Shown here piece after piece: positions 21,145 through 28,892 of a DNA stretch of 35,007 nucleotides. The number at the start of each line of letters is the position of its first letter. The first letter of the stretch is position 1. The translations under genes and the position numbers were made by a program. The notes beneath the pieces were generated by a model, which saw nothing but the letters and a program-made list of their open reading frames with translations, did not search any database and was not told the origin of the DNA. The stretch comes from Alphaproteobacteria bacterium (GTDB lineage: Bacteria > Pseudomonadota > Alphaproteobacteria > Rs-D84): positions 1 through 35,007 of the forward strand of contig JAFXFG010000013.1 in the NCBI GenBank assembly GCA_017520675.1, written 5' to 3'.

Positions 21145-24100
21145 ATGTCTTATCCAAAAACAGATACAAAAACAGACTTTACCGCGTTGGAACAACAAGT
21201 GTTGGCATATTGGCGCGAAAATAATACTTTCCACAAGTCCTTGGAACAGACCAGACGCGGGCGCCCGTTTTCGTTCTATGATGGACCACCTTTTGCAAAT
21301 GGATTGCCACACTGGGGGCATCTGGGGGTTACGGTTGTCAAAGATATGGTGTCGCGATTCCAGACAATGCATGGTCGATATGTCGTGCGTGAACTGGGGT
21401 GGGATTGCCATGGATTACCTGCGGAAAATTCTGTTGAAAAAAAGCAAGGGCGCAGTGCAAAAAACATTGTTGCAGAAGATGGCATAACTGCATTCTGTGA
21501 TATGTGTCGCACCGATGTTATGACCTATGCGAATGAATGGAACAGATTTATTGAACGCATGGGTCGCTGGGTTGATATTGGCGATGGTTATGGATACAAG
21601 ACAATGGATAAAAACTATATGGAATCTATGTTGTGGACATTAAAGTCTTTGTATGAAAAAGGTCTGTTGTATAAAGATTATAGTGTAAATCCGTTTGATT
21701 GGGTTAATGGGACTGTTGTTTCAAACTCCGAAGCGTCCCAGGACTATCGCGAAATCGTCGATGACGCAGTAACAGTTTGGTTCGAACTGGAAAACGGCGA
21801 CAGAGTTATCGCATGGACAACTACGCCATGGACACTGCCTGCAAACAGTGCGCTGGCGGTAAATCCAAATATGACCTATCTGCGTATGCAAGACACAGAT
21901 GGCGCAGTTTATATCATCGCCGAAACGCGCTTGAAGGCATATGAAAAGCAGTTTGCATCCACAACCGAAATCGGTCGTATGTCCGGCGCAGAATTGGCAG
22001 GTATGCATTACAAACCGCTGTTTCCTTATTATGAAAATCCAACCGGATTATTGTATCAGGTAATTCCTGCGGACTATGTTTCTGATTCTGACGGTACTGG
22101 TATTGTTCATATTGCACCTGCGTATGGGGCAGATGACTTTTGGGCGGCTAAAAACATTGACCCAAAATTCCCAGTGCTGTTAAATGTTGATAATTATGGA
22201 AACTTTACAGATGATGTGTTGGATTTTGCAGGACAAAATATATTCGCAGCAACACCTGCAATTCTGGATTGGTTGAAAAATAACGGCAAACTAATCAAAA
22301 AAGAACAGTATAAGCACAGTTATCCGTTCGGCGACCGTAGTAAAGAAAAATTAATCTATCGCGCGACTGATTCTTGGTATATCGATGTGCCAAAAATCAA
22401 AGATAAATTAATCGCAAATAACGACAAGGTTAATTGGACATCCGCAGGCGAAAGATTCCGTTCTTGGATTGAAAACGCACGTCCTTGGTCAATTTCCAGA
22501 AATCGTTTCTGGGGTATGCCGTTGCCAATCTGGGAAAAAGATGGCGAATACAAAGTATTTGGCTCTATCGCAGAATTGGAAGAATTCTTTGGTGTGCCTG
22601 TTGCAGACCTGCATCGCCCAACACTGGATAAACTGACCAAAGACGGTTGGACACGCATTCCTGATGTATTGGATTGCTGGGTAGAATCTGGTTCTATGCC
22701 ATGGGCTTCGTTGCACTATCCATTCGAAAATGTTGAAAAGTTCAAAGAAACATTCCCTGCGGACTATATTATCGAAGGGCAAGACCAAACACGCGGTTGG
22801 TTCTATGCATTGATGGTGCTGGCAACCGCACTGTTTGATAGTCCTGCGTTTATGGCGGTATCTGCAAACGGTATGGTCGTTGATGAAAACAAAAAGAAAT
22901 TCTCGAAATCGTTGCGCAACTTTGTTAACCCAGAAGAACAAATCGAACAATATGGCGCAGATGCAGTTCGTTTGTTTATCTTGGGGTCTAACTTTATGAA
23001 GGCAGAACCAGTGCCGGTTGATAAAGAAGGTAAAGTATTTACAGAATCGACCAAGACAATTCTAACCCCATTGTGGAATGCGTATCACTTCTTTACACTG
23101 TATGCAAACGCAGGTAATGTAACCGCGCAAGAAATAGAAAATCCTGAAAATCCGCTGGATAAATATATCTTGGCAGAATTGTCTGAATTGACATCCGCGA
23201 TTGACGGCGCACTTCGTGAATACAAGCCTGATTGTGCAATCAAGGATTTTGTTCGATTCTTGGATGTGTTGAACAACTGGTACATTCGTCGTGGGCGCAC
23301 AAGATTCTGGGACGAAGAACAGGCCGCGTTTGACACGCTGTATACAGTGCTGACTGTACTGTGCCGCCTGTTGGCGCCATTTGCACCATTTGTTTCTGAA
23401 TATATATATCGCAACTTAACGGGCGCAGAATCTGTGCATTTAACAGAATTTCCAACCGCGACAAGTTTTGATAAACAAATTGTTGACGATATGCGTCGTG
23501 TGCAATCAATCGTTTCTGTTGGAAAACAATTGCGCGAACAATATAAATTGCGCAACCGCTTGCCGTTGAACTCGTTGACAATCGCGGGTGTTTCTATGCC
23601 TGAATACAGCGATATCATCAAAGACGAACTGAATGTAAAATCTGTTAAGTTCGACAATAATATCGCCGCAGTTGCAGACAGTTTTGTGTACTTAATCACA
23701 CCAAAAATCGGTGCGCGACTGGGTGGTGCGTTAAAGGAAATTATTCCTGCGGTAAAACGCGGCGATTATCAGATTGTGGGTGATACACTGCAAGTGGCAG
23801 GTCATACACTGAACGCAGACGAATTTGAAAATCGTTTGACCGTTCGTGATGGCGTGTCTGGGGCGGCATTGCCTGATAATACCGCGGTTGTTGTTCTGGA
23901 TACAGACGTTAGTGCGGACTTGGTCGCAGAAGGCTTGGCTAATGAAGCGTTGCGCTTTATTCAGGATACACGCAAGACCGCCGGCTTGGATGTTTCAGAC
24001 AGAATTGTGTTGACTTATTCTGCGGACCCAGCATTGGCGAATGCCATTGAACAACACAAAAAACGTATAATGCACGATGCGCTTATCCGCGAAATGAATA

Positions 24101-24168
24101 CTGGCGCTGGTGAATACAGCACCGAATTCGAAGGATACGCATTAAGTATTTCTGTTGTAAAGGCATAA
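21145..24168 (+). CDS. ileS: Isoleucyl-tRNA synthetase (eukaryotic-like, type II)
   Basis: 1007 residues. Class Ia catalytic domain with the HIGH-type motif H56-W-G-H59 in G-P-P-F-A-N-G-L-P-H-W-G-H and the KMSKS-type motif K585-F-S-K-S589. The CP1 editing domain lies between (about 190-400, with T-T-P-W-T-L-P-A-N and G-T-G-I-V-H-I-A-P-A-Y-G-A-D-D motifs). The anticodon-binding helical domain (about 640-800) and a C-terminal domain without a zinc finger follow. The aromatic residue in HWGH and the long C-terminus fit the type II (eukaryotic/archaeal-like) enzymes found in some bacteria. Type II enzymes are often mupirocin-tolerant; not testable here. Charges tRNA-Ile. Preceded by the attenuator leader. 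Confidence 0.96.
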   Translation: MSYPKTDTKTDFTALEQQVLAYWRENNTFHKSLEQTRRGRPFSFYDGPPFANGLPHWGHLGVTVVKDMVSRFQTMHGRYVVRELGWDCHGLPAENSVEKKQGRSAKNIVAEDGITAFCDMCRTDVMTYANEWNRFIERMGRWVDIGDGYGYKTMDKNYMESMLWTLKSLYEKGLLYKDYSVNPFDWVNGTVVSNSEASQDYREIVDDAVTVWFELENGDRVIAWTTTPWTLPANSALAVNPNMTYLRMQDTDGAVYIIAETRLKAYEKQFASTTEIGRMSGAELAGMHYKPLFPYYENPTGLLYQVIPADYVSDSDGTGIVHIAPAYGADDFWAAKNIDPKFPVLLNVDNYGNFTDDVLDFAGQNIFAATPAILDWLKNNGKLIKKEQYKHSYPFGDRSKEKLIYRATDSWYIDVPKIKDKLIANNDKVNWTSAGERFRSWIENARPWSISRNRFWGMPLPIWEKDGEYKVFGSIAELEEFFGVPVADLHRPTLDKLTKDGWTRIPDVLDCWVESGSMPWASLHYPFENVEKFKETFPADYIIEGQDQTRGWFYALMVLATALFDSPAFMAVSANGMVVDENKKKFSKSLRNFVNPEEQIEQYGADAVRLFILGSNFMKAEPVPVDKEGKVFTESTKTILTPLWNAYHFFTLYANAGNVTAQEIENPENPLDKYILAELSELTSAIDGALREYKPDCAIKDFVRFLDVLNNWYIRRGRTRFWDEEQAAFDTLYTVLTVLCRLLAPFAPFVSEYIYRNLTGAESVHLTEFPTATSFDKQIVDDMRRVQSIVSVGKQLREQYKLRNRLPLNSLTIAGVSMPEYSDIIKDELNVKSVKFDNNIAAVADSFVYLITPKIGARLGGALKEIIPAVKRGDYQIVGDTLQVAGHTLNADEFENRLTVRDGVSGAALPDNTAVVVLDTDVSADLVAEGLANEALRFIQDTRKTAGLDVSDRIVLTYSADPALANAIEQHKKRIMHDALIREMNTGAGEYSTEFEGYALSISVVKA

Positions 24169-24206
24169 GGTATAGCAAAGATATTTTGTGCAAATATATA
24201 TCGTGA

Positions 24207-24269
24207 TTGCAGTTGGCGTTCCTTGGAAGGGCTTTGTTGTGTGGGCCCAGACAAGGAATGCGACTGCAA
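24207..24269 (+). ncRNA. Long hairpin, candidate structured RNA between ileS and nth
   Basis: Left arm 24207-24225 and right arm 24252-24269 form an 18-bp stem (ttgcagttg..gcgttccttg with caaggaatgcgactgcaa) with one bulged G and two G-U pairs. The loop carries an extra gggc/gccc (24229-24232/24245-24248). The stem is much longer than needed for termination and has no T-run. Further pairing is possible downstream (cagata/tatctg, 24292-24318). It lies in a 207-base gap after ileS and is richer in G+C than the genes around it. No known RNA family was recognised. The strand is assumed from the flanking genes. Confidence 0.45.
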
Positions 24270-24375
24270 GACAGTTGTAGAAGACAAGTCTCAGATATTG
24301 ATTCTGGACTATCTGGTAAAAATAGACAGACAAAATCGGGGCTTATTCTCGAAAAAACAAAAAGAAAGAGGTGAA

Positions 24376-24441
24376 ATGATGTCAATGTTTCCGTATTGCA
24401 AAAAATACTTTTATCCAGAAAAATATGACGCATGCAAATAA
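24376..24441 (+). CDS. 21-residue ORF overlapping nth
   Basis: ATG at 24376 gives M-M-S-M-F-P-Y-C-K-K-Y-F-Y-P-E-K-Y-D-A-C-K. It has the best ribosome-binding site in the region (AGAGGTGAA just before the ATG), while nth has none. It ends by overlapping the first codons of nth (24432-24441), the arrangement expected for translational coupling. The peptide is aromatic- and Lys-rich with Cys8 and Cys20, which could suggest a metal-binding or folded mini-protein. It may be a leader ORF that feeds ribosomes to nth. Not recognised as a known family. Confidence 0.5.
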   Translation: MMSMFPYCKKYFYPEKYDACK

Positions 24442-25097
24442 AAGCAAAAATAATGACACCATCACAATATTTTGACGCTGTAATTCCGACTGTTGATATG
24501 ACGATACGGTCGGAGTTATATCATACAAATGAATTTAACTTTGCAGTGGCTGTGATACTGTCTGCACAGGCAACCGATAAAAAAGTAAACGAAGTAACCC
24601 CAAACCTGTTCGCAGTCGCGCCAACCCCGCAAAAAATGTTAGAACTGGGGATTGACGGACTAAAAGAACATATACGCGTTATATCGTTCTTTAATAACAA
24701 GGCAAAAAATATTATCGCACTGGCGCAACAATTAGATTCAATCGGTATGACAGAAACATTTCCGACCGAATACCATAATCGCGATAAATTGATGAAACTG
24801 CCTGGGATTGGACAAAAGACGGCTAATGTCGTGTGTAATGTTCTGTGGGGCGCGCCAAACATCGGGGTCGATACACATGTATTCCGCAATGCACATAGAT
24901 ATGGCTGGGTCGGGATTGAAGATAACACACCCGAAAAAGTCGAACAGAAATTATTGCAATTAATCCCAAAGAAATACCATTCTGTGGTAAATCATGTTAT
25001 GGTTTTGCATGGTCGATACACCTGCAAGGCACTGCGACCAGATTGTGCAAATTGCCCTGTGCGTAAAATCTGCCCTGTGATTAATGGTGCAAAATAA
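24432..25097 (+). CDS. nth: Endonuclease III (DNA glycosylase/AP lyase)
   Basis: 221 residues, the usual length. Helix-hairpin-helix L-P-G-I-G-Q-K129-T with the catalytic Lys; catalytic Asp147 in G-V-D-T-H; and the 4Fe-4S cluster cysteines C198-x6-C205-x2-C208-x5-C214. Removes oxidised pyrimidines and nicks the abasic site in base-excision repair. The start is uncertain: ATG at 24432 overlaps the 21-codon ORF; an in-frame ATG at 24453 would drop 7 residues. The xthA gene, the partner AP endonuclease of the same pathway, is convergent and follows directly. Confidence 0.95.
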   Translation: MQIKAKIMTPSQYFDAVIPTVDMTIRSELYHTNEFNFAVAVILSAQATDKKVNEVTPNLFAVAPTPQKMLELGIDGLKEHIRVISFFNNKAKNIIALAQQLDSIGMTETFPTEYHNRDKLMKLPGIGQKTANVVCNVLWGAPNIGVDTHVFRNAHRYGWVGIEDNTPEKVEQKLLQLIPKKYHSVVNHVMVLHGRYTCKALRPDCANCPVRKICPVINGAK

Positions 25098-25098
25098 T

Positions 25099-25122
25099 CA
25101 CCGCCCGATTGGGCGGTGTTTT
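25099..25122. terminator. Bidirectional terminator between nth and xthA
   Basis: Perfect 8-bp stem caccgccc/gggcggtg (25099-25106/25111-25118) with loop gatt. T-run follows on the plus side, A-rich tract on the other, at the convergent ends. Confidence 0.9.
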
Positions 25123-25891
25123 ACTTTAATTCCAACATTAATCCACAGTGGTCTGTCGGTTTGTCCGCCAATCTGGGCGACATATCAATTTCACAGTTTT
25201 TAATCATTTCTGTGGCGACTTTATTGCACAAGAAATAATCTAAACGCAATCCTTGCTTGTTCGCAACCGTATCACGACCACGATAACCATACCATGTATA
25301 ACCAACTTCGTCCGGATGCAGGGCGCGCCACGCGTCTGTCCAGCCACTGGCCAACCATTGATTCATTATTTCACGCGCCGCAGGCGCAGCAATCGCAATA
25401 CCAACATAATTTCGTGGTGCCCATATATCGCGGTCTTCAATTGCGACATTAAAGTCGCCACCGATTATTACAGGCTCTGGCGAATTTAGGTATTGTTCAA
25501 TATAGTTTGTAAATTCACGCATCCATTCCAGTTTATACGGAAACTTAGCCGATTCAACAGTGTCGCCATTTGGCATATATGTATTTATCAAACGCACACG
25601 ACCGTCAATAACACACTCAATAAATCGTGCGTTAACATCAGGATATGTCGGCAGTCCCATCACTGTATCTTCGATAGAATACTTGGAAAAAATCGCAACA
25701 CCATTCCAACTTTTTTGACCAAAGACCTTGATATTATATCCAAATTCATCAAACACTGTATGTGGAAAGTTTGCGGTTTCAACTTTTAGTTCTTGAACCA
25801 TAATTACATCGTATTCACCACTGCGCAGTATATCCATAAAACTTTCGATATGCGCCCGTATAGAGTTAATATTTAATGTTAAAATTTTCAT
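25121..25891 (-). CDS. xthA: Exodeoxyribonuclease III-type AP endonuclease
   Basis: 256 residues from the ATG at 25891 (M-K-I-L-T-L-N-I-N-S-I-R), chosen over an upstream start at 25948 because AGGA lies about 8 bases before it and the family begins with this strand. Exonuclease/endonuclease/phosphatase fold: catalytic Glu34 in Q-E-L-K-V, G-G-D-F-N-V-A near 150, L-R-L-D-Y-F near 226, and the final P-T-D-H-C-G-L. Cleaves DNA at abasic sites and trims 3' ends; acts with Nth in base-excision repair. Divergent from the acyl-CoA synthetase gene. Confidence 0.94.
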   Translation of the reverse strand: MKILTLNINSIRAHIESFMDILRSGEYDVIMVQELKVETANFPHTVFDEFGYNIKVFGQKSWNGVAIFSKYSIEDTVMGLPTYPDVNARFIECVIDGRVRLINTYMPNGDTVESAKFPYKLEWMREFTNYIEQYLNSPEPVIIGGDFNVAIEDRDIWAPRNYVGIAIAAPAAREIMNQWLASGWTDAWRALHPDEVGYTWYGYRGRDTVANKQGLRLDYFLCNKVATEMIKNCEIDMSPRLADKPTDHCGLMLELK

Positions 25892-25893
25892 AT

Positions 25894-25921
25894 TTGCAAT
25901 CCTATTTACTTTAGGTATAAT
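25894..25921 (+). promoter_or_regulatory. Promoter of the acyl-CoA synthetase gene
   Basis: TTGCAA (25894-25899) and TATAAT (25916-25921) are 16 bp apart, 41 bases before the ATG. The -35 box overlaps the translation-initiation region of the divergent xthA gene. Confidence 0.75.
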
Positions 25922-25961
25922 ATCAATCGTCCAATATAAAAACAACAAGGAAATTTTTATT

Positions 25962-27542
25962 ATGAATATGTATCAATTACTGGAACGCACTGCGCAAACA
26001 TATCCAGACAACTTGTATCTGGTTCGCGAAGGCGTTGCATACAAAGATTTTATTAATGTTGTCAAGGCACGCGCTGCATCACTGGATGCCGCAGGTGTTA
26101 AAAAAGGTGATGTTGTTGGTATCTTGTCGCACAACATACCAGAATTCCCAATCACATTGTTTGCATTGTGGTATCTGGGGGGGACTGTGTTGTTGCTGGA
26201 TACAAATTTGACACCGTATGAATACGATAATATGACCACAATAACAAATTGCAAAATGGTCTGTGCAGAAAAGTCTTTTGTATACAAGACAAATAAATTT
26301 AAATTCTATGATATCACTAAAAAAGACAAGGGTGTAAATCCAGACTTGAAACCAGCCGCGGTTGAATCAACAGATATCGCAACAATGTCATTTACATCTG
26401 GTTCAACAGGCGTACCAAAGGTTGTGCCTTTGACACACTTTAATATCGTAGAATGCGCAAATTCACTGGAATCAATGGCAGAATGGATTAAGCCTGGGGA
26501 TTATCTGTATGGATTCTTGCCAATGTATCATGTGTTTGGATTTGGGGTTGAAATCTTGGCAACGTTGCATTATGGCGCGGGGGTCTTGTTGCAACCAACA
26601 ATCAATCCAAAAGAAATTATGGCGGATTTCAAAAAATTCAGCCCACAGATTATACCGGCCGTACCCCGCCTGTGGGAGGTTTTCCGTAACAAAATCATCG
26701 ATAATATCAAGGCACAAAAGAAATGGTGGTTGGTATCGTTCGTATTAAAGTATGGAAAAATCTTGCAGAAAATCGGACTTGGGTTCTTGGTACGCAAGGT
26801 ACAAAAACCTATCTTGGATGTATTTGGTGGGCGTGCGCGTTTACTGATTGCGGGTGGCGCAGCAACCAAGCCAGAGGTTGAAACATTCTATGAACGTTTG
26901 GGGCTGACATTTATTCAGGGCTATGGACTGACAGAAACAGTTGGACCAATCTGTATTTCAAAACCAACCAAAAAGCGTTTTCCATTTGCGTTTGGTGGCC
27001 CAACAATTAATAACGAATGTGAAATTCGCGATAAAAACGAAGATGGTGTTGGTGTGCTGTGGTTGCGCGGACATCAGGTGTTCGGTGGATACTTGAATAA
27101 TGATGCTGCAAATGCAGAAATCTTTGACGAACGCGGATTCTTTAATACTGGCGATATGGTAACAATGGATAAAAATGGCGAATTGCACTTTGCAGGCCGT
27201 AAAAAACAAGTAATTGTTTTGGACAGTGGCAAAAATGTTTATCCAGATGAACTAGAAGGTTTGTTTATCACTATCCCAGGGGTAAAAAATGTTGCAGTAT
27301 TTGAACATCGTGTCAAAGACAAAACCGTAACATATGGCGTATTCAGTGTCGAGGACGGCATGACAATGGAAAAACTAAGCGCTGAAATCGCAGCCGCAAA
27401 TAAGAAAGTCGCCAGTTATAAATGGGTGACCCACTTTGCAATGACGACTGAGGATTTGCCTTTGACCAGTACACAAAAGGTCAAGCATCATGTTGTTCGT
27501 CAGAACTTGATTGACGGCAAATATCCAGACCGCCATGAATAA
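25962..27542 (+). CDS. AMP-dependent acyl-CoA synthetase/ligase
   Basis: 526 residues of the ANL adenylating superfamily. The phosphate-binding motif T-S-G-S-T-G-V-P-K is at about 144-152, the Y-G-L-T-E-T motif at about 322-327, the F-N-T-G-D-M signature near 388-393 and the F-A-G-R-K-K-Q hinge near 410-416; the C-terminal domain holds a Lys in the T-S-T-Q-K-V-K-H stretch. Activates a carboxylic acid, most likely a fatty acid, with ATP and CoA. The substrate cannot be read from sequence; long-chain fatty acid is plausible from the overall pattern. Monocistronic with its own promoter and terminator. AAGGA lies about 11 bases before the ATG. Confidence 0.9.
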   Translation: MNMYQLLERTAQTYPDNLYLVREGVAYKDFINVVKARAASLDAAGVKKGDVVGILSHNIPEFPITLFALWYLGGTVLLLDTNLTPYEYDNMTTITNCKMVCAEKSFVYKTNKFKFYDITKKDKGVNPDLKPAAVESTDIATMSFTSGSTGVPKVVPLTHFNIVECANSLESMAEWIKPGDYLYGFLPMYHVFGFGVEILATLHYGAGVLLQPTINPKEIMADFKKFSPQIIPAVPRLWEVFRNKIIDNIKAQKKWWLVSFVLKYGKILQKIGLGFLVRKVQKPILDVFGGRARLLIAGGAATKPEVETFYERLGLTFIQGYGLTETVGPICISKPTKKRFPFAFGGPTINNECEIRDKNEDGVGVLWLRGHQVFGGYLNNDAANAEIFDERGFFNTGDMVTMDKNGELHFAGRKKQVIVLDSGKNVYPDELEGLFITIPGVKNVAVFEHRVKDKTVTYGVFSVEDGMTMEKLSAEIAAANKKVASYKWVTHFAMTTEDLPLTSTQKVKHHVVRQNLIDGKYPDRHE

Positions 27543-27568
27543 AAATTCCCCCATATGGGGGAATTTTT
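27541..27568. terminator. Intrinsic terminator of the acyl-CoA synthetase gene
   Basis: A 12-bp stem aaaaattccccc/gggggaattttt (27541-27552/27557-27568) with loop atat. The stem starts inside the stop codon region and has T/A tracts on both sides, so it may also act on the minus strand. Confidence 0.92.
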
Positions 27569-27627
27569 ATTTGTATATGTTTGATTTTTTCGAGTGATAC
27601 GGTATGGATTTAATAAGAAATGTACTT

Positions 27628-27771
27628 GCCCCTGCGGGGCAATGGATACCCGCCTGGAATTACCCACAAAAATTTCCAATTTTTGCGGGGCCCGATACGC
27701 GGGAATGACGAAGTGGGTGTGTGCGGGGCGCGATACGCGGGTATGACGAAGAGTGTAAGCGCGGGGGGGGC
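27628..27771. repeat. Second cluster of palindromic repeat modules
   Basis: Contains the same modules as 19568-19746 in a new order: 27630-27656 equals 19672-19698; 27663-27695 equals 19568-19600 with one mismatch; 27694-27709 equals 19731-19746. A second gatacgcggg copy lies at 27733-27742, and a run of G residues ends the stretch. No gene. It lies between the acyl-CoA synthetase and the kinase-like gene. Confidence 0.75.
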
Positions 27772-27773
27772 AG

Positions 27774-28868
27774 TTATGTGTTTTGATTGTTGTTAAAAAT
27801 CGCATTAATTATGTTTTTTGATTTTTCTTTTATCTGCACTTTACCCTTTTCAAATTTTGTCATTTTTTTCGGTGCTGGCAAACCATATTCCACACCAAAC
27901 AATGTACATAACTGTTGAATATTTCTTAACCGATGGGGCATATACAGGATACGTTTTAGTTGCTCAGGCTCTTTATTCACACCTGCAATTTCCGCCAATA
28001 TGCCCAATATATGAAACAATGCCACCTTGCGTGGATTTATCTTTATTGTTTTTGCAGAATCTGACTTGATATTATTATAAGAATTTATCACATCTTGCAG
28101 AAATTTATAACTTATGCCAAACGAATTCGCACAATATGGAACAAAATCCATATACACAGAATTTTCCAAGCAAGCACCAAAATCAATCACTGATAATTGT
28201 CCAGATTTTGTATCGTACAGGATGTTTGAATACCTGAAATCATTGAATGCAAATGTTAAAAATTCATCCGATGTATCACGATTATTAAATTCATCCAATA
28301 ATCCACAGAACCATTTATATTCATCGGGGGTCATAACTGATTTATAGGCACTTTTTACATGTTCATTTAATGTAAAATCTTGTCCGCCATCCAATGATAC
28401 AGGTCTTGTAGTTGTGCGGTTTGCATTTTTTTGATGGCTGTGGTTCAGAAACGCTGCAAAATCTTGCGCCAATTTAAGTTGCTTTTCACGCGACAGTCCA
28501 TCGTAAATATAATCCGCAAATGGTTCGCCTGCGCCCTTTTCTTGGATAGTGAAAAAATCCCGATATTCTAGTGTTTTTGGAATTGATATATTGCCTTGAT
28601 AACCAGCCAGATATTTTTCTTGGTTTGCAAATTGTCTTTTTTCCGTCTCTAACCAATGTTCTATATCATCGGGCTTGTTGGGAATACGCAAGACAAACTC
28701 TTTACCTGTTGCGTCTGTAATCAAAAATGCAGATGTTGATGCCCCAGAACGCCCCAACGGAGAACCAATTTTGTATTTCCCACCCAACAAATCTGATAAA
28801 TACTTTTTTTCTGAATCAGACAAAGGTGTTTGCGTTCCGCTTTTTCTGGTATTCAGGTGTATTTCCAT
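27774..28868 (-). CDS. Kinase-fold (aminoglycoside/choline-kinase-like) protein
   Basis: 364 residues with a protein-kinase/APH fold: glycine-rich loop G39-R-S-G-A-S44, then F-V-L-R61-I where the family normally has Lys. The catalytic loop is N209-D210-F-R-Y-S-N215, resembling H-[GN]-D-x4-N but with Asn in the first place, and the metal-binding motif is I-D229-F-G. So Asp, Asn and DFG are kept, while the ATP-orienting Lys aligns with Arg. The C-terminal helical part (about 235-330) resembles APH/choline kinases, and the tail is Lys-rich. Substrate unknown. It lies 24 bases after mnmG (AGGATAAG before the ATG), so is the last gene of the fabD-fabG-mnmG unit. Confidence 0.75.
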   Translation of the reverse strand: MEIHLNTRKSGTQTPLSDSEKKYLSDLLGGKYKIGSPLGRSGASTSAFLITDATGKEFVLRIPNKPDDIEHWLETEKRQFANQEKYLAGYQGNISIPKTLEYRDFFTIQEKGAGEPFADYIYDGLSREKQLKLAQDFAAFLNHSHQKNANRTTTRPVSLDGGQDFTLNEHVKSAYKSVMTPDEYKWFCGLLDEFNNRDTSDEFLTFAFNDFRYSNILYDTKSGQLSVIDFGACLENSVYMDFVPYCANSFGISYKFLQDVINSYNNIKSDSAKTIKINPRKVALFHILGILAEIAGVNKEPEQLKRILYMPHRLRNIQQLCTLFGVEYGLPAPKKMTKFEKGKVQIKEKSKNIINAIFNNNQNT

Positions 28869-28892
28869 TTCTTATCCTTTCAATTAAAAAAA

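Noticed and set aside
24207-24269. Signal recognition particle RNA
   Set aside because: The stem lacks the conserved GGAA tetraloop and the symmetric and asymmetric internal loops of bacterial 4.5S RNA.
27500-27805. 101-codon minus-strand frame over the second repeat cluster
   Set aside because: It is made mainly of translated palindromic repeats and the antisense end of the acyl-CoA synthetase gene.
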